Assembly: GCF_017813395.1 (NCBI RefSeq)
Contig: NZ_JAGIZB010000003.1
Location: 1 to 64,000 of the forward strand
Length of the DNA: 64,000 nucleotides
DNA from: Pararoseomonas baculiformis
GTDB taxonomy: Bacteria > Pseudomonadota > Alphaproteobacteria > Acetobacterales > Acetobacteraceae
Reading direction: 5' to 3'
A program made the position numbers and the translations under genes. Below the pieces are notes generated by a model. The model saw nothing but the letters and a program-made list of their open reading frames with translations, was not told the DNA's origin and searched no databases. Every line of letters begins with the position of its first letter. The first letter of the stretch is position 1. Positions 1-8,361 of the stretch are shown one piece after another.

Positions 1-112
1 ATACCGTCAGCTGCAGCAGGTTCACCACAAGGCTGAACACACCAACGGCACCAAACTGAACCCGGCACCCCGACAAAGCACTCTCAAGCGCATTCAGCCG
101 CGGCGGTACCAT
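1..112 (-). CDS. Type I secretion ABC transporter (PrtD-type), N-terminal fragment
   Basis: The reverse strand opens with ATG at 112-110, preceded by a TAGGAG ribosome-binding site about 5 bases upstream, and stays open to the window edge (37 residues). The peptide has a short polar start (MVPPRLNALESAL), then a hydrophobic stretch ending VVNLLQLTV. This resembles the first membrane helix of type I secretion permease/ATPases of the PrtD/HlyB-like group, where a similar helix precedes a conserved YMLQVYDRV segment that would fall outside the window. Such proteins export RTX or C-terminal-signal proteins with a membrane fusion protein and TolC. Only the first helix is visible, so the family call is tentative. 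It lies downstream of the glycosyltransferase on the same strand, with a 97-base gap. Confidence 0.5.
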   Translation of the reverse strand, partial: MVPPRLNALESALSGCRVQFGAVGVFSLVVNLLQLTV

Positions 113-209
113 CCAATGCTCCTACAGGCACTTGCACGGGGCGATGCACCAGGGCGGTCATTTCGCCACGCCATCGTCCGATAGCACAAGTCATGATTCG
201 AAAAGCAAA

Positions 210-1187
210 CTATCGCTTTGCACCCGGGGCAGGTGAGCTCCATGCCGTTTCGAGGGCCTCTGGCCCGCCAGGGGCGGGCTGCGCCAGATACGCGATGCGC
301 TTGGCCTCAATTCGCCCGCGGGTGACCGTATCGAGCACCAGGCCGCAGGTCAGGCAGAGGAAGGCCAGCAGCATGAACATGGTAGAGGCCAGGAAAGTAG
401 GCAGGCGCGGCACCAGCCCGCTCACGAGATAGGTTTCGAGCACCGGCAGGAAGAGTGCCACGGAGAGCAGGGCCAGGAAGAGGGCAAGGAGCCCGAAGAA
501 GAGCCGCGGCCGCTCCCGCTGCACCAGCGCCAGAATCATCCGCAATATCTTGAAGCCGTCCCGGTAGGTCCGCAGCTTGGAGACGGAGCCGGCGGGCCGC
601 TCGCTATAGGCCGTACGGATCTCCCCCACAGGCATGCGCAGCTCCAGCGCATGCACCGTGAACTCGGTCTCGGTTTCGAAGCCCTGGGCGAGGGCAGGGA
701 AGGACTTCACGAAACGCCGGGAAAAGCAGCGATAACCCGAGAGCATGTCTGTGACCCGGTTGCCGAAAACCTGCCGAACCACCCCGGTCAGCACCCGGTT
801 GCCCAGGCGGTGGCCCAGGCGGTAGGCAGCCTGTGCCTCCGTGACCCGAACCCCCGTCACCATGTCCAGCCGCTCCTCCCAGAGCCTGCGGAGCATGGCC
901 GGGGCGGCGATGGGATCGTAGGTGCCGTCCCCGTCCACCAGGACATAGATGTCGGCTTCCACATCGGCGAACATGCGCCGGACAACATTCCCCTTGCCCT
1001 GGAGAGGCTCGGTGCGGACGACCGCGCCCGCGGCGGCGGCCCGCTCGCGCGTGCGGTCGGAGGAGTTGTTGTCATAAACATAGACGACCGCCTCCGGCAG
1101 CGCTGCCCGGAGACCTGACACGACCTCGCCGATCGCCGCCTCCTCGTTGTGGCAGGGAATCAGGACGGCAATGCGGGTCAATGTCAT
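210..1187 (-). CDS. Family 2 glycosyltransferase with C-terminal membrane helices
   Basis: This 325-residue protein starts at MTLTRIAVLIPCHNEE, a GT-A fold family 2 opening. The nucleotide-binding region has YDNNSSDRT and the metal-binding DXD-type motif is VDGDGTYD near residue 75. Two hydrophobic helices follow around residues 235-300, the layout of undecaprenyl-phosphate sugar transferases (GtrB/DPM1-like). These move a sugar from a nucleotide donor to a lipid carrier at the inner face of the membrane. The ATG overlaps the stop of the upstream gtrA-like gene by 4 bases (ATGA), so the two are translationally coupled. GtrB-GtrA pairs make and flip lipid-linked sugars; the acceptor here is unknown. 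A much longer reading frame extends upstream through this start but is antisense to the neighbouring binding-protein gene and is not believed. Confidence 0.85.
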   Translation of the reverse strand: MTLTRIAVLIPCHNEEAAIGEVVSGLRAALPEAVVYVYDNNSSDRTRERAAAAGAVVRTEPLQGKGNVVRRMFADVEADIYVLVDGDGTYDPIAAPAMLRRLWEERLDMVTGVRVTEAQAAYRLGHRLGNRVLTGVVRQVFGNRVTDMLSGYRCFSRRFVKSFPALAQGFETETEFTVHALELRMPVGEIRTAYSERPAGSVSKLRTYRDGFKILRMILALVQRERPRLFFGLLALFLALLSVALFLPVLETYLVSGLVPRLPTFLASTMFMLLAFLCLTCGLVLDTVTRGRIEAKRIAYLAQPAPGGPEALETAWSSPAPGAKR

Positions 1188-1633
1188 GCGGGGCGGAAGA
1201 CGAAGCGGCGCGAGAGCAGGAAATTCCCGCCCATTCCGGCCAGCGCCCCCGCGGCAACGGCCAGGACGGGGTGAGCAGCCGCCAAAGGCAGCCTCGCGAC
1301 GAGCAGCGCGTAGGTGCCGTAATTCACGGCGAAGCCCACCAGGTTCACCAGGACGAAAAGCGCCCATTGCCGCCCGATCGTCCCGTGCCCCGTCTCCCGC
1401 GCCGCGTTGCTGAATGTCCAGGCCCGGTTGAGCGCCCAGGTTGTGCTGGCAGCCACCAGATAGGAGAGGGCGCGCCCGCCATAGAGCTCGGCCCCGGCCG
1501 CCAGGGCAGCGTAGAGCACCACGGTGTCGACGACGAAGCCTGCCGCGCCCACCACCCCGAAGCGGAGGAACTCGGCGGTCAGGGCACGATGCCTGGGCGA
1601 CAGAATCCGGTCCGGCCGGAGGGTGCAGCGCAT
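1184..1633 (-). CDS. GtrA-family membrane protein
   Basis: A 149-residue protein with four predicted membrane helices and the GtrA signature: FLRFGVVGAAGF near the start, LNRAWTF in the middle and NFLLSRRFVF at the end. GtrA proteins are proposed flippases or helpers for polyprenyl-phosphate-linked sugars. It precedes and overlaps the family 2 glycosyltransferase by 4 bases, so the pair probably acts on one lipid-linked sugar. The ATG at 1633 was chosen because it gives the usual family length; the open frame extends further upstream but its extra residues are low-complexity and run into the divergent binding-protein gene. The 106-base gap to that gene must hold both promoters. Confidence 0.8.
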   Translation of the reverse strand: MRCTLRPDRILSPRHRALTAEFLRFGVVGAAGFVVDTVVLYAALAAGAELYGGRALSYLVAASTTWALNRAWTFSNAARETGHGTIGRQWALFVLVNLVGFAVNYGTYALLVARLPLAAAHPVLAVAAGALAGMGGNFLLSRRFVFRPA

Positions 1634-1739
1634 CAGGCCGGTGTAGCGGCTGCCCGGGCTGGCGTGAAGGCAGGGCTTGCGCGCCGGGCGCGGCTGCGCT
1701 TGCCTCTCCGGATTCCGCCCGAAAGGATCGAAAGAGCGC

Positions 1740-3353
1740 ATGCCTACGGATCGACGTCGCTTCCTCGCCGGCGGCGCCGGCCTTGCCCTCGCAGGCACCG
1801 GCCCGATCGGCCTCGCGCGCCCCGCCCTGGCCCAGCCGGCCGGCGCGCGCGTGCTCAAATTCATCCCCCAGTCCGACGTGACGGTCACGGACCCCATCAT
1901 CACCACGGCCTATGTGACGCGCCACCATGGGTACGCGATCTGGGACACGCTGTACGGCTTTGACGAGGACTTCAACCCGCAGCCGCAGATGGCCGAGGGC
2001 CACCGGGTCGAGGATGACGGGAAGCGCGTGACCATCACGCTCCGCCAGGGGCTGAAGTGGCATGATGGCGGGGCGGTGACCGCCAAGGACTGCGTGGCCT
2101 CCATCCGCCGCTGGGCCGCGCGCGATGCGCTCGGCCAGGTGCTGATGGCGCGCACGGACGCACTGGAAGCGCCGGATGACCGTACGATCGTCTTCCGCCT
2201 GAAGCAGCCCTTCCCGATGCTTTTCACGGCGCTCGGCAAGCCGAGCACCCCGGTCTGCTTCATGATGCCCGAGCGCATCGCCAGCACCGACCCCAACCAG
2301 CCCATCCGCGAGCTGATCGGCAGCGGCCCGTTCCGCTGGAAGGCGGACGAGCGCGTGCCCGGCTCCCGCGTGGTCTATGAGCGCTTCGCCGACTACGTGC
2401 CCCGCGCCGATGGGACGGCCAGCTGGACCGCCGGGCCCAAGCGCGTGCATCTTGACCGGGTGGAGTGGCACGTCATCCCCGACGCCTCGACCGCGGCGAA
2501 TGCGCTCACCAATGGTGAGATGGACTGGTGGGAGCAGCCGACCGCGGACCTGCAGCCCACGCTGCGCCGCAACCGCAACGTGGTGATGGAGATCCCGGAC
2601 CCGACCGGCCTCTGTGCCATTGCGCGCTTCAACCACCTGCACCCGCCCTTCAACAACCCCGCCATTCGGCGCGCCCTGCTGGGTGCCGTGGTGCAGGGCG
2701 ACTACATGACGGCCGTGATCGGCACCGACCGCTCGCTTTGGAAGGATGGCAACGGCTTCTTCCCGCCGGGCACGCCGCTGGCCAGTGATGTGGGCATGGA
2801 GGCGCTGACCAGCCCGCGCGACATGGAGAAGGTGAAGCGCGACCTGGCCGCCGCCGGGTATAAGGGGGAGAAGGTCGTCGTCATCGCCGCCTCCGACTTC
2901 CCCTCGCTCAATGCGCTGGCCCAGGTCGGCAACGACATGCTGACCCGGGCGGGCCTGAACGTGGAGTTCGTCTCCACCGACTGGGGCAGCGTGGTGCAGC
3001 GCCGCGCCAGCCGCGAGCCGGTGGAGCGTGGTGGCTGGAGCATGTTCTTCACCTTCTGGGCGGGGCTGGACATGATCAACCCCGGCGTCAGCCAGAGCCT
3101 CCGCGGGAATGGGCAGCAAGCCTGGTTCGGCTGGCCGACCATGCCCCGCATCGAGGAGCTGCGGACGGCCTGGTTCGATGCGCCGGACCTGAATGGCCAG
3201 AAGAAGATCGCGCAGGAAATCCAGCAGGTCGCCTTCCAGGAGGTGCCTTACCTGCCGCTCGGCCAGTATTTCCAGGCCACGGCGTACCGCCGGAACATCT
3301 CGGGCGTGCCGAAGGGCTTCCCGATGTTCTGGAGCCTGCAGAAGGCAGCCTGA
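1740..3353 (+). CDS. Dipeptide/oligopeptide ABC substrate-binding protein 1 (SBP family 5)
   Basis: A 537-residue periplasmic solute-binding protein of family 5 (DppA/OppA type). The ATG at 1740, preceded by GAAAGGA, gives a Tat-like signal peptide with DRRRFLAGG and a probable cleavage after LAQ. Mature features include HDGGAVTAKDCVASI, near the KFHDG family signature, and GSGPFRW. It is the first of four tandem paralogues (1740, 3431, 5045, 6763), all sharing an LRF/LK.VPQ opening, an EWHVI-type block and a VQRRASREPVE-type block. The single DppBCDF set downstream is the likely transporter. The ligand cannot be read from sequence; peptides, glutathione and opines are all possible. Confidence 0.9.
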   Translation: MPTDRRRFLAGGAGLALAGTGPIGLARPALAQPAGARVLKFIPQSDVTVTDPIITTAYVTRHHGYAIWDTLYGFDEDFNPQPQMAEGHRVEDDGKRVTITLRQGLKWHDGGAVTAKDCVASIRRWAARDALGQVLMARTDALEAPDDRTIVFRLKQPFPMLFTALGKPSTPVCFMMPERIASTDPNQPIRELIGSGPFRWKADERVPGSRVVYERFADYVPRADGTASWTAGPKRVHLDRVEWHVIPDASTAANALTNGEMDWWEQPTADLQPTLRRNRNVVMEIPDPTGLCAIARFNHLHPPFNNPAIRRALLGAVVQGDYMTAVIGTDRSLWKDGNGFFPPGTPLASDVGMEALTSPRDMEKVKRDLAAAGYKGEKVVVIAASDFPSLNALAQVGNDMLTRAGLNVEFVSTDWGSVVQRRASREPVERGGWSMFFTFWAGLDMINPGVSQSLRGNGQQAWFGWPTMPRIEELRTAWFDAPDLNGQKKIAQEIQQVAFQEVPYLPLGQYFQATAYRRNISGVPKGFPMFWSLQKAA

Positions 3354-3362
3354 CCTATTCCT

Positions 3363-3389
3363 GGGACGTCGGGCTTGCCCCGGCGTCCC
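3363..3389 (+). other. Strong intercistronic hairpin
   Basis: An 11-bp stem (GGGACGTCGGG, 3363-3373, with CCCGGCGTCCC, 3379-3389, one T-G wobble) closes a five-base CTTGC loop, ten bases after the stop of binding protein 1. No T-run follows, so it is not a classic Rho-independent terminator. It could protect the upstream message from 3' exonucleases or attenuate read-through, making binding protein 1 more abundant than the rest of the operon. Confidence 0.55.
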
Positions 3390-3430
3390 GCATGCTGCTC
3401 ACATGACGGCGACGTTAAGGAGCAGGACGG

Positions 3431-5032
3431 ATGATTCGACGCCGCCACCTCTTGGGTGCCGCGGGGGCCGCCGCTGTTGGGCCGGCCTCCTTCGCTCCCT
3501 CTAGCCCGGCCCTGGCCCAGCCTGCGGGGCAGCGCGTCCTCAAGATGGTTCCCCAGGCCAACCTGACCAGCCTGGACCCGATCTGGACCACGGCGAACAT
3601 CACCCGCAACCATGGCTACATGGTCTATGACAACCTCTACGGCATGGACTCCCAGTTCCGGCCCCAGCCGCAGCTGGCCGAGGGCCATTCGGTGGAGGAC
3701 GACGGAAAGCGCGTCATCATCACCCTGCGCCAGGGGCCGAAGTTCCATGATGGCGAGCCCGTGCGCGCGGCCGATGCGGTGCAGAGCCTCAAGCGGTGGA
3801 TGCGCCGCTCTCCCTCCGGGCAGAAGCTCGCGGAGTTCGTGGATGAGCTCTCGGCTCTCGATGACCGGCGCCTCCAGTTCCGGCTGAAGCGGCCTTTCCC
3901 GTTCCTCTTCTCGGCGCTTGCCCAGGTCAGCAACAGCCCCGCCTTCATCATGCCTGAGCGGCTCGCGCAGACCGATGCCTTCCAGCAGATCCGGGAGTCC
4001 GTTGGTAGCGGCCCGTTCCGCTTCAAGGCGGACGAGTTCAACTCCGGCAGCCTCGTTGTCTATGAGCGGAACCCAAATTACAGCCCCACCCCGGTCGGCA
4101 CGCCGAGCCTGACGGCCGGTCCGAAGGTGGTGCATTTCGACCGCGTCGAGTGGCAGATCATCACCGATGCCTCCACGGCCGCCGCTGCGCTGCAGGCCGG
4201 CGAGATCGACTGGTTCGAGCAGCCGCCCCCCGAAATCCAGCAGCTTCTCCGCCGCAGCCGCGCCCTTTCCGTGGAGGCGATCGACCCGCTTCCGCTGACG
4301 GGCATCCTCCGCTTCAACCACCTGCACCCGCCTTTCAACGACAAGAAAATGCGCCAGGCCTTGCTGCCGGCGATCGACCAGGCGGACTTCATGCAGGCCA
4401 TCGTGGGCACGGAGCCCGGCCTGTGGGAGCCCGCTGGCATCTTCACCCCCGGCACGCCCCTGGCGAGCGATGTGGGGATGGAGCCGCTGAAGGGGCCGCG
4501 CAGCCTGGACCGTGCGAAGGCGCTGATGCGCGAGGCCGGCTACACGAACCAGCCGATGCGGCTCGTCGGCCCCACCGACATCCTGGCGCCCTCGGCCATG
4601 ACGCAGGTCTGCGCGGATCTCGTCCGGCGCCTCGGCTTCAACGCCGATATCGTGCTCACGGACTGGGGCACCACCGTGCAGCGCCGCACGAGCCGCGAGC
4701 CGGTGGACAAGGGCGGCTGGAGCATCATCCTCACTGCCTTCTCCTCTTTCGATTTCGTGGACCCGTCCGCGCACTTCCCGCTGCGCGGCAACGGCACCAG
4801 CGCCTGGCCGGGCTGGCCGAACATCCCCCAATTGGAGACGCTGCGCGACGAGTGGTTCGTGGCGCCGAATCTCGAGGACCAGAAGCGCATCGCCCAGCAA
4901 ATGCAGCGCGTGGCGATGGACGAGCTGCCCTATATCCCCGTGGGTGCCTATAAATCCCTCACGGGCATCCGGCGCGACCTCCGGGATCGCGTGCCGGGCT
5001 TTGCCATTTTCTGGAACATGAAGCGGGCCTGA
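3431..5032 (+). CDS. Dipeptide/oligopeptide ABC substrate-binding protein 2 (SBP family 5)
   Basis: The second tandem paralogue, 533 residues. An AAGGAG ribosome-binding site lies nine bases before the ATG. The N-terminus MIRRRHLLGAAGAA is a twin-arginine signal, with probable cleavage after ALAQ. The mature protein starts with VLKMVPQANLTSLDP, typical of this binding-protein group in acetic-acid-type alphaproteobacteria. Later landmarks are KFHDGEPV, GSGPFRF and FNHLHPPFND. It shares extended blocks with binding proteins 1, 3 and 4, so the array arose by duplication. It is separated from gene 1 by 77 bases containing a strong hairpin, and from gene 3 by only 12 bases. Confidence 0.9.
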   Translation: MIRRRHLLGAAGAAAVGPASFAPSSPALAQPAGQRVLKMVPQANLTSLDPIWTTANITRNHGYMVYDNLYGMDSQFRPQPQLAEGHSVEDDGKRVIITLRQGPKFHDGEPVRAADAVQSLKRWMRRSPSGQKLAEFVDELSALDDRRLQFRLKRPFPFLFSALAQVSNSPAFIMPERLAQTDAFQQIRESVGSGPFRFKADEFNSGSLVVYERNPNYSPTPVGTPSLTAGPKVVHFDRVEWQIITDASTAAAALQAGEIDWFEQPPPEIQQLLRRSRALSVEAIDPLPLTGILRFNHLHPPFNDKKMRQALLPAIDQADFMQAIVGTEPGLWEPAGIFTPGTPLASDVGMEPLKGPRSLDRAKALMREAGYTNQPMRLVGPTDILAPSAMTQVCADLVRRLGFNADIVLTDWGTTVQRRTSREPVDKGGWSIILTAFSSFDFVDPSAHFPLRGNGTSAWPGWPNIPQLETLRDEWFVAPNLEDQKRIAQQMQRVAMDELPYIPVGAYKSLTGIRRDLRDRVPGFAIFWNMKRA

Positions 5033-5044
5033 GGGAGAGAGTCG

Positions 5045-6634
5045 ATGCTGCACCGCCGCGACGCCTTCAAGGGACTTGTTGCGGCGGCTGCCGCAACAGG
5101 CCTTTCCTCACCGGCCCTCGCCCAGGGAAGTGCCGCGCGCGTGCTGCGCGTGGTGCCCCAGGCCAACCTCACCAGCCTGGATCCGGTCTGGACGACCGCG
5201 GTCGTCACCCGGAACCATGCCTATCTGGTCTATGACCAGATCTGCGCGGTGGATTCCACGAACACCCCCCGCCCGCAGATGGCGGAAGGGTGGGAGATCG
5301 GGAATGACGGTCGGGAATGGACCTTCACGCTCCGGACAGGGCTGAAGTTCCACGACAACGAGCCTGTCCGCGCGCAGGACTGCGTGGCCAGCCTGAAGCG
5401 CTGGATGGTGCGGGATGTCTTCGGACAGGCACTCGCGGCCCAGACTGACGAGCTTTCGGTGCTGGACGACCGGCGCTTCCGCTTCCGGCTGAAGAAGCCC
5501 TTCCCCTTCCTCGCCCTCGCCATCGGGAAAAGCCAGAACCCGTGCTTCATCATGCCGGAGCGGCTTGCGGCCACCGATCCGTTCACGCAGGTCCGGGACG
5601 CGACGGGCTCCGGCCCTTTCCGCTTCGTGCCGGGTGAATGGAACCCGGGCCAGACCGCGGTATGGGAGAAATTCGCCGGATACCAGCCGCGGCAGGAGGA
5701 GCCTGACGGCCTTGCGGGAGGGCGCATGCCGCGCCTGGACCGCATCGTCTGGACCGTGATCAGCGATCCCGCGACCGCGGCCTCGGCCATGGTCAATGGC
5801 GAGCAGGACTACTGGGAATATCCGCTGCACGACCTGCTGCCGTTGCTGCGGCGCTCGCGTGACCTGGTGGTCGAGCAGCGGCTGCTCGAGGGCACCTATG
5901 GGGTGATGCGCTTCAACCAGCTGCACCCACCCTTCAACAACCTCGCGGTACGGCGCGCCGTGGCCATGGCGGTGGACCAGCGCGACTATCTGCGGGCGGT
6001 TGCCGGCGACGACCCGAAGGGCTGGGGCACCTGCGAGGGTGTCTTCACCTGCGGCACCAGCCTGGCCAGCGATCAAGGCAGCGATATCCTGCGGACCCGC
6101 AACATCGACCGTGCCAAGGCCGCGCTGCGGGAGTCAGGCTACGCGGGGGAACGCGTGGTGCTGATCGCGCCCAGCGACTATCCGCAGATCAACGCGCTCT
6201 CCCTAGTCACCGCCGATCTGATGACCCGGATCGGGCTGAACGTGGAGGTCGTCTCGGCCGATTGGGGCACGGTGGTTCAGCGCAGGGCCAGCCGGGAGCC
6301 TGTGGAGAAAGGTGGGTGGAGCGTGGTGCACACCACCTCCTCGGGCAGCGACCTCGGGGTGCCCACCATCCATCTGTTCCTGCGCGCGAACGGGCCGAAT
6401 GCCTGGTTCGGCTGGCCTCAGGACGACCAGATCGAGGCACTGCGCGCCCAATGGCTGGACGCCCCCAGCGAAGCCGAGAGCAAGCGCATCGGGGCGGCGC
6501 TGAACCAGCGTGCCATGGAGGTGCTGCCCTATATCCCGCTGGGCTTCTACTGGCAGCCCAGCGCCTGGCGCCGCAACCTCACCGGGGTGTTCCGCGCGCC
6601 CGCCACGGTGTTCTGGAACATCTCGAAGACCTGA
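5045..6634 (+). CDS. Dipeptide/oligopeptide ABC substrate-binding protein 3 (SBP family 5)
   Basis: The third paralogue, 529 residues, with a GGGAGAGAG ribosome-binding site just before the ATG. The signal MLHRRDAFKGLVAAAAA is a weak twin-arginine type with probable cleavage after ALAQ. The VVPQANLTSLDPVW opening, LKFHDNEPV (Asn for the usual Gly) and QLHPPFNN place it in family 5. It differs from its neighbours in the EYPLHDLLPL block, where others carry EQP or ENP, and in a CEGVFTCGTSL segment with two cysteines. Both differences could alter ligand choice. It is spaced 12 bases from gene 2 and 128 bases from gene 4, the longest gap in the array. Confidence 0.9.
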   Translation: MLHRRDAFKGLVAAAAATGLSSPALAQGSAARVLRVVPQANLTSLDPVWTTAVVTRNHAYLVYDQICAVDSTNTPRPQMAEGWEIGNDGREWTFTLRTGLKFHDNEPVRAQDCVASLKRWMVRDVFGQALAAQTDELSVLDDRRFRFRLKKPFPFLALAIGKSQNPCFIMPERLAATDPFTQVRDATGSGPFRFVPGEWNPGQTAVWEKFAGYQPRQEEPDGLAGGRMPRLDRIVWTVISDPATAASAMVNGEQDYWEYPLHDLLPLLRRSRDLVVEQRLLEGTYGVMRFNQLHPPFNNLAVRRAVAMAVDQRDYLRAVAGDDPKGWGTCEGVFTCGTSLASDQGSDILRTRNIDRAKAALRESGYAGERVVLIAPSDYPQINALSLVTADLMTRIGLNVEVVSADWGTVVQRRASREPVEKGGWSVVHTTSSGSDLGVPTIHLFLRANGPNAWFGWPQDDQIEALRAQWLDAPSEAESKRIGAALNQRAMEVLPYIPLGFYWQPSAWRRNLTGVFRAPATVFWNISKT

Positions 6635-6762
6635 ATGGCACGCGCCGTGCTTGGGGCGGGTTGTCATCCGTCCGTCACGCTGGTGCGATGGATGAAATTC
6701 CGGCAGGCTCGCCGGGCAGGGAAGATGGGCACGGCGAAGGCCGGCCCGATGGGGGCTTGGAA

Positions 6763-8352
6763 ATGGATCGTCGTTCGTTCTTGAAGGCTGGATCGGGGCT
6801 CGCCGCCGCCGGGCTTTCCGCCCCGGCGCTGTCACAGGGGGCCGATGCCCGTACCCTGCGCTTCGTGCCGCAGGCGAATCTCGCGAATTTCGACCCGATC
6901 TGGGGCACGCAATATGTGGTCCGCAATGCGGCGGCGATGGTGTGGGACACGCTCTATGGCGTGGACGCCCAGCTCCAGCCGCAGCGCCAGATGGTCGAGA
7001 GCGAGGAGGTTTCCTCGGATGGCCTGACCTGGACCTTCAAGCTGCGCACCGGCCTGAAGTTCCATGACGGCGAGCCGGTACTGGCCAAGGATGCCGTGGC
7101 CAGCATGAACCGCTGGGCCGTGCGCGATCCGATGGGCCAGATGATCCGCGCCATCCAGAACGAGTTGGTCGCGGTGGATGACCGGACCTTCCGTTGGTCC
7201 CTGAAGCAGCCCTATCCGAAGATGTTGTTGGCCCTGGCCAAGAACAACGCGCCCTGCAGCTTCGTCATGCCCGAGCGGATCGCACGGACGGATCCGTTCC
7301 AGCAGATCACGGAATATGTCGGTTCCGGGCCGTTCAAGTTCGCCCGTGGGGAGTGGGTGCCCGGCGCCAAGGCCGTCTTCGAGAAGTTCGGCGATTACCA
7401 GCCGCGCAGTGAGCCTGCCTCCTGGCTGGCCGGCGGCAAGCGCGTCATGGTGGATCGCGTCGAATGGGTGGTGATGCCCGATCCCGCCACGGCGGCCGCG
7501 GCCCTGCAGAATGGGGAGGTGGACTGGTGGGAAAACCCGATCAGCGACCTGATGCCGCTCCTGCGCCGCAACCGGAATGTCCAGGCCGATATCGCCGATC
7601 CGCTCGGAAATATCGGCACCTTCCGCATGAACCACCTGCACGCGCCCTTCAATGATGTGCGTGCCCGCCGCGCCGTGCTCATGGCCATCGACCAGGCGGA
7701 CGTGATGCGCGCCATCGCCGGCGATGACGAGAACATGTGGAAGCGCCTGCCGAGCTTCTTCACCCCGGGCACCCCGCTCTATTCGGAAGCGGGCGGCGAC
7801 CTGCTGAAGGGGCCGCGGAACTATGACGCCGCGAAGAAGCTCCTGATGGAGAGCGGCTACAAGGGCGAGCCGGTGGTCATGCTCGTGGCCCAGGACCAGC
7901 CCATCACCAAGGCCCAGGGCGACGTGACCGCCGAGGCCATGCGCAAGATCGGCATGAATGTCGATTATATCGCGACCGACTGGGGCACGGTGGGCAGCCG
8001 CCGCGCGATGAAGAACCCGCCCAGTCAGGGCGGCTGGAACGTGTTCTTCTCCTGGCATGCGGGGGCGGACTGCATCAACCCGGCCGCCTACACCGCCATT
8101 CGCGCGAATGGCGACAACGCCTGGTTCGGCTGGCCGAGGAGCGAAGAGGTCGAGGCCAAGCGCGATGCCTGGTTCGCCGCGACCACGCTGGACCAGGAGA
8201 AGGCCGCCATGGCCGAGCTGAACAAGGCGGCGATGGACCATGTGATCTTCGCGCCGACGGGCTTCTTCACCTTCTACACCGCCTGGCGCCGGAACGTGTC
8301 CGGCATCGTGAAGGGGCCGTTGCCCTTCTTCTGGGGTGTTTCCAAGAGCTAG
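6763..8352 (+). CDS. Dipeptide/oligopeptide ABC substrate-binding protein 4 (SBP family 5)
   Basis: The fourth paralogue, 529 residues. The ATG at 6763 was chosen because it yields a clean Tat signal, MDRRSFLKAGSG, cleaved near ALSQ; an upstream in-frame ATG at 6688 would add a non-signal extension. Family marks are RFVPQANLANFDP, LKFHDGEPV and HLHAPFND. This copy sits nine bases before the DppB-type permease and is the one most tightly linked to the transporter genes. The 128-base leader before it may hold a separate promoter. Confidence 0.88.
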   Translation: MDRRSFLKAGSGLAAAGLSAPALSQGADARTLRFVPQANLANFDPIWGTQYVVRNAAAMVWDTLYGVDAQLQPQRQMVESEEVSSDGLTWTFKLRTGLKFHDGEPVLAKDAVASMNRWAVRDPMGQMIRAIQNELVAVDDRTFRWSLKQPYPKMLLALAKNNAPCSFVMPERIARTDPFQQITEYVGSGPFKFARGEWVPGAKAVFEKFGDYQPRSEPASWLAGGKRVMVDRVEWVVMPDPATAAAALQNGEVDWWENPISDLMPLLRRNRNVQADIADPLGNIGTFRMNHLHAPFNDVRARRAVLMAIDQADVMRAIAGDDENMWKRLPSFFTPGTPLYSEAGGDLLKGPRNYDAAKKLLMESGYKGEPVVMLVAQDQPITKAQGDVTAEAMRKIGMNVDYIATDWGTVGSRRAMKNPPSQGGWNVFFSWHAGADCINPAAYTAIRANGDNAWFGWPRSEEVEAKRDAWFAATTLDQEKAAMAELNKAAMDHVIFAPTGFFTFYTAWRRNVSGIVKGPLPFFWGVSKS

Positions 8353-8361
8353 GGTATCAGG

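Noticed and set aside
210-3119. A 969-residue minus-strand frame running from binding protein 1 through GtrA and the glycosyltransferase
   Set aside because: Only its last third encodes a recognisable protein. The rest is antisense to a well-supported binding protein and has the Arg/His/Ala-rich look of G+C-rich shadow frames.
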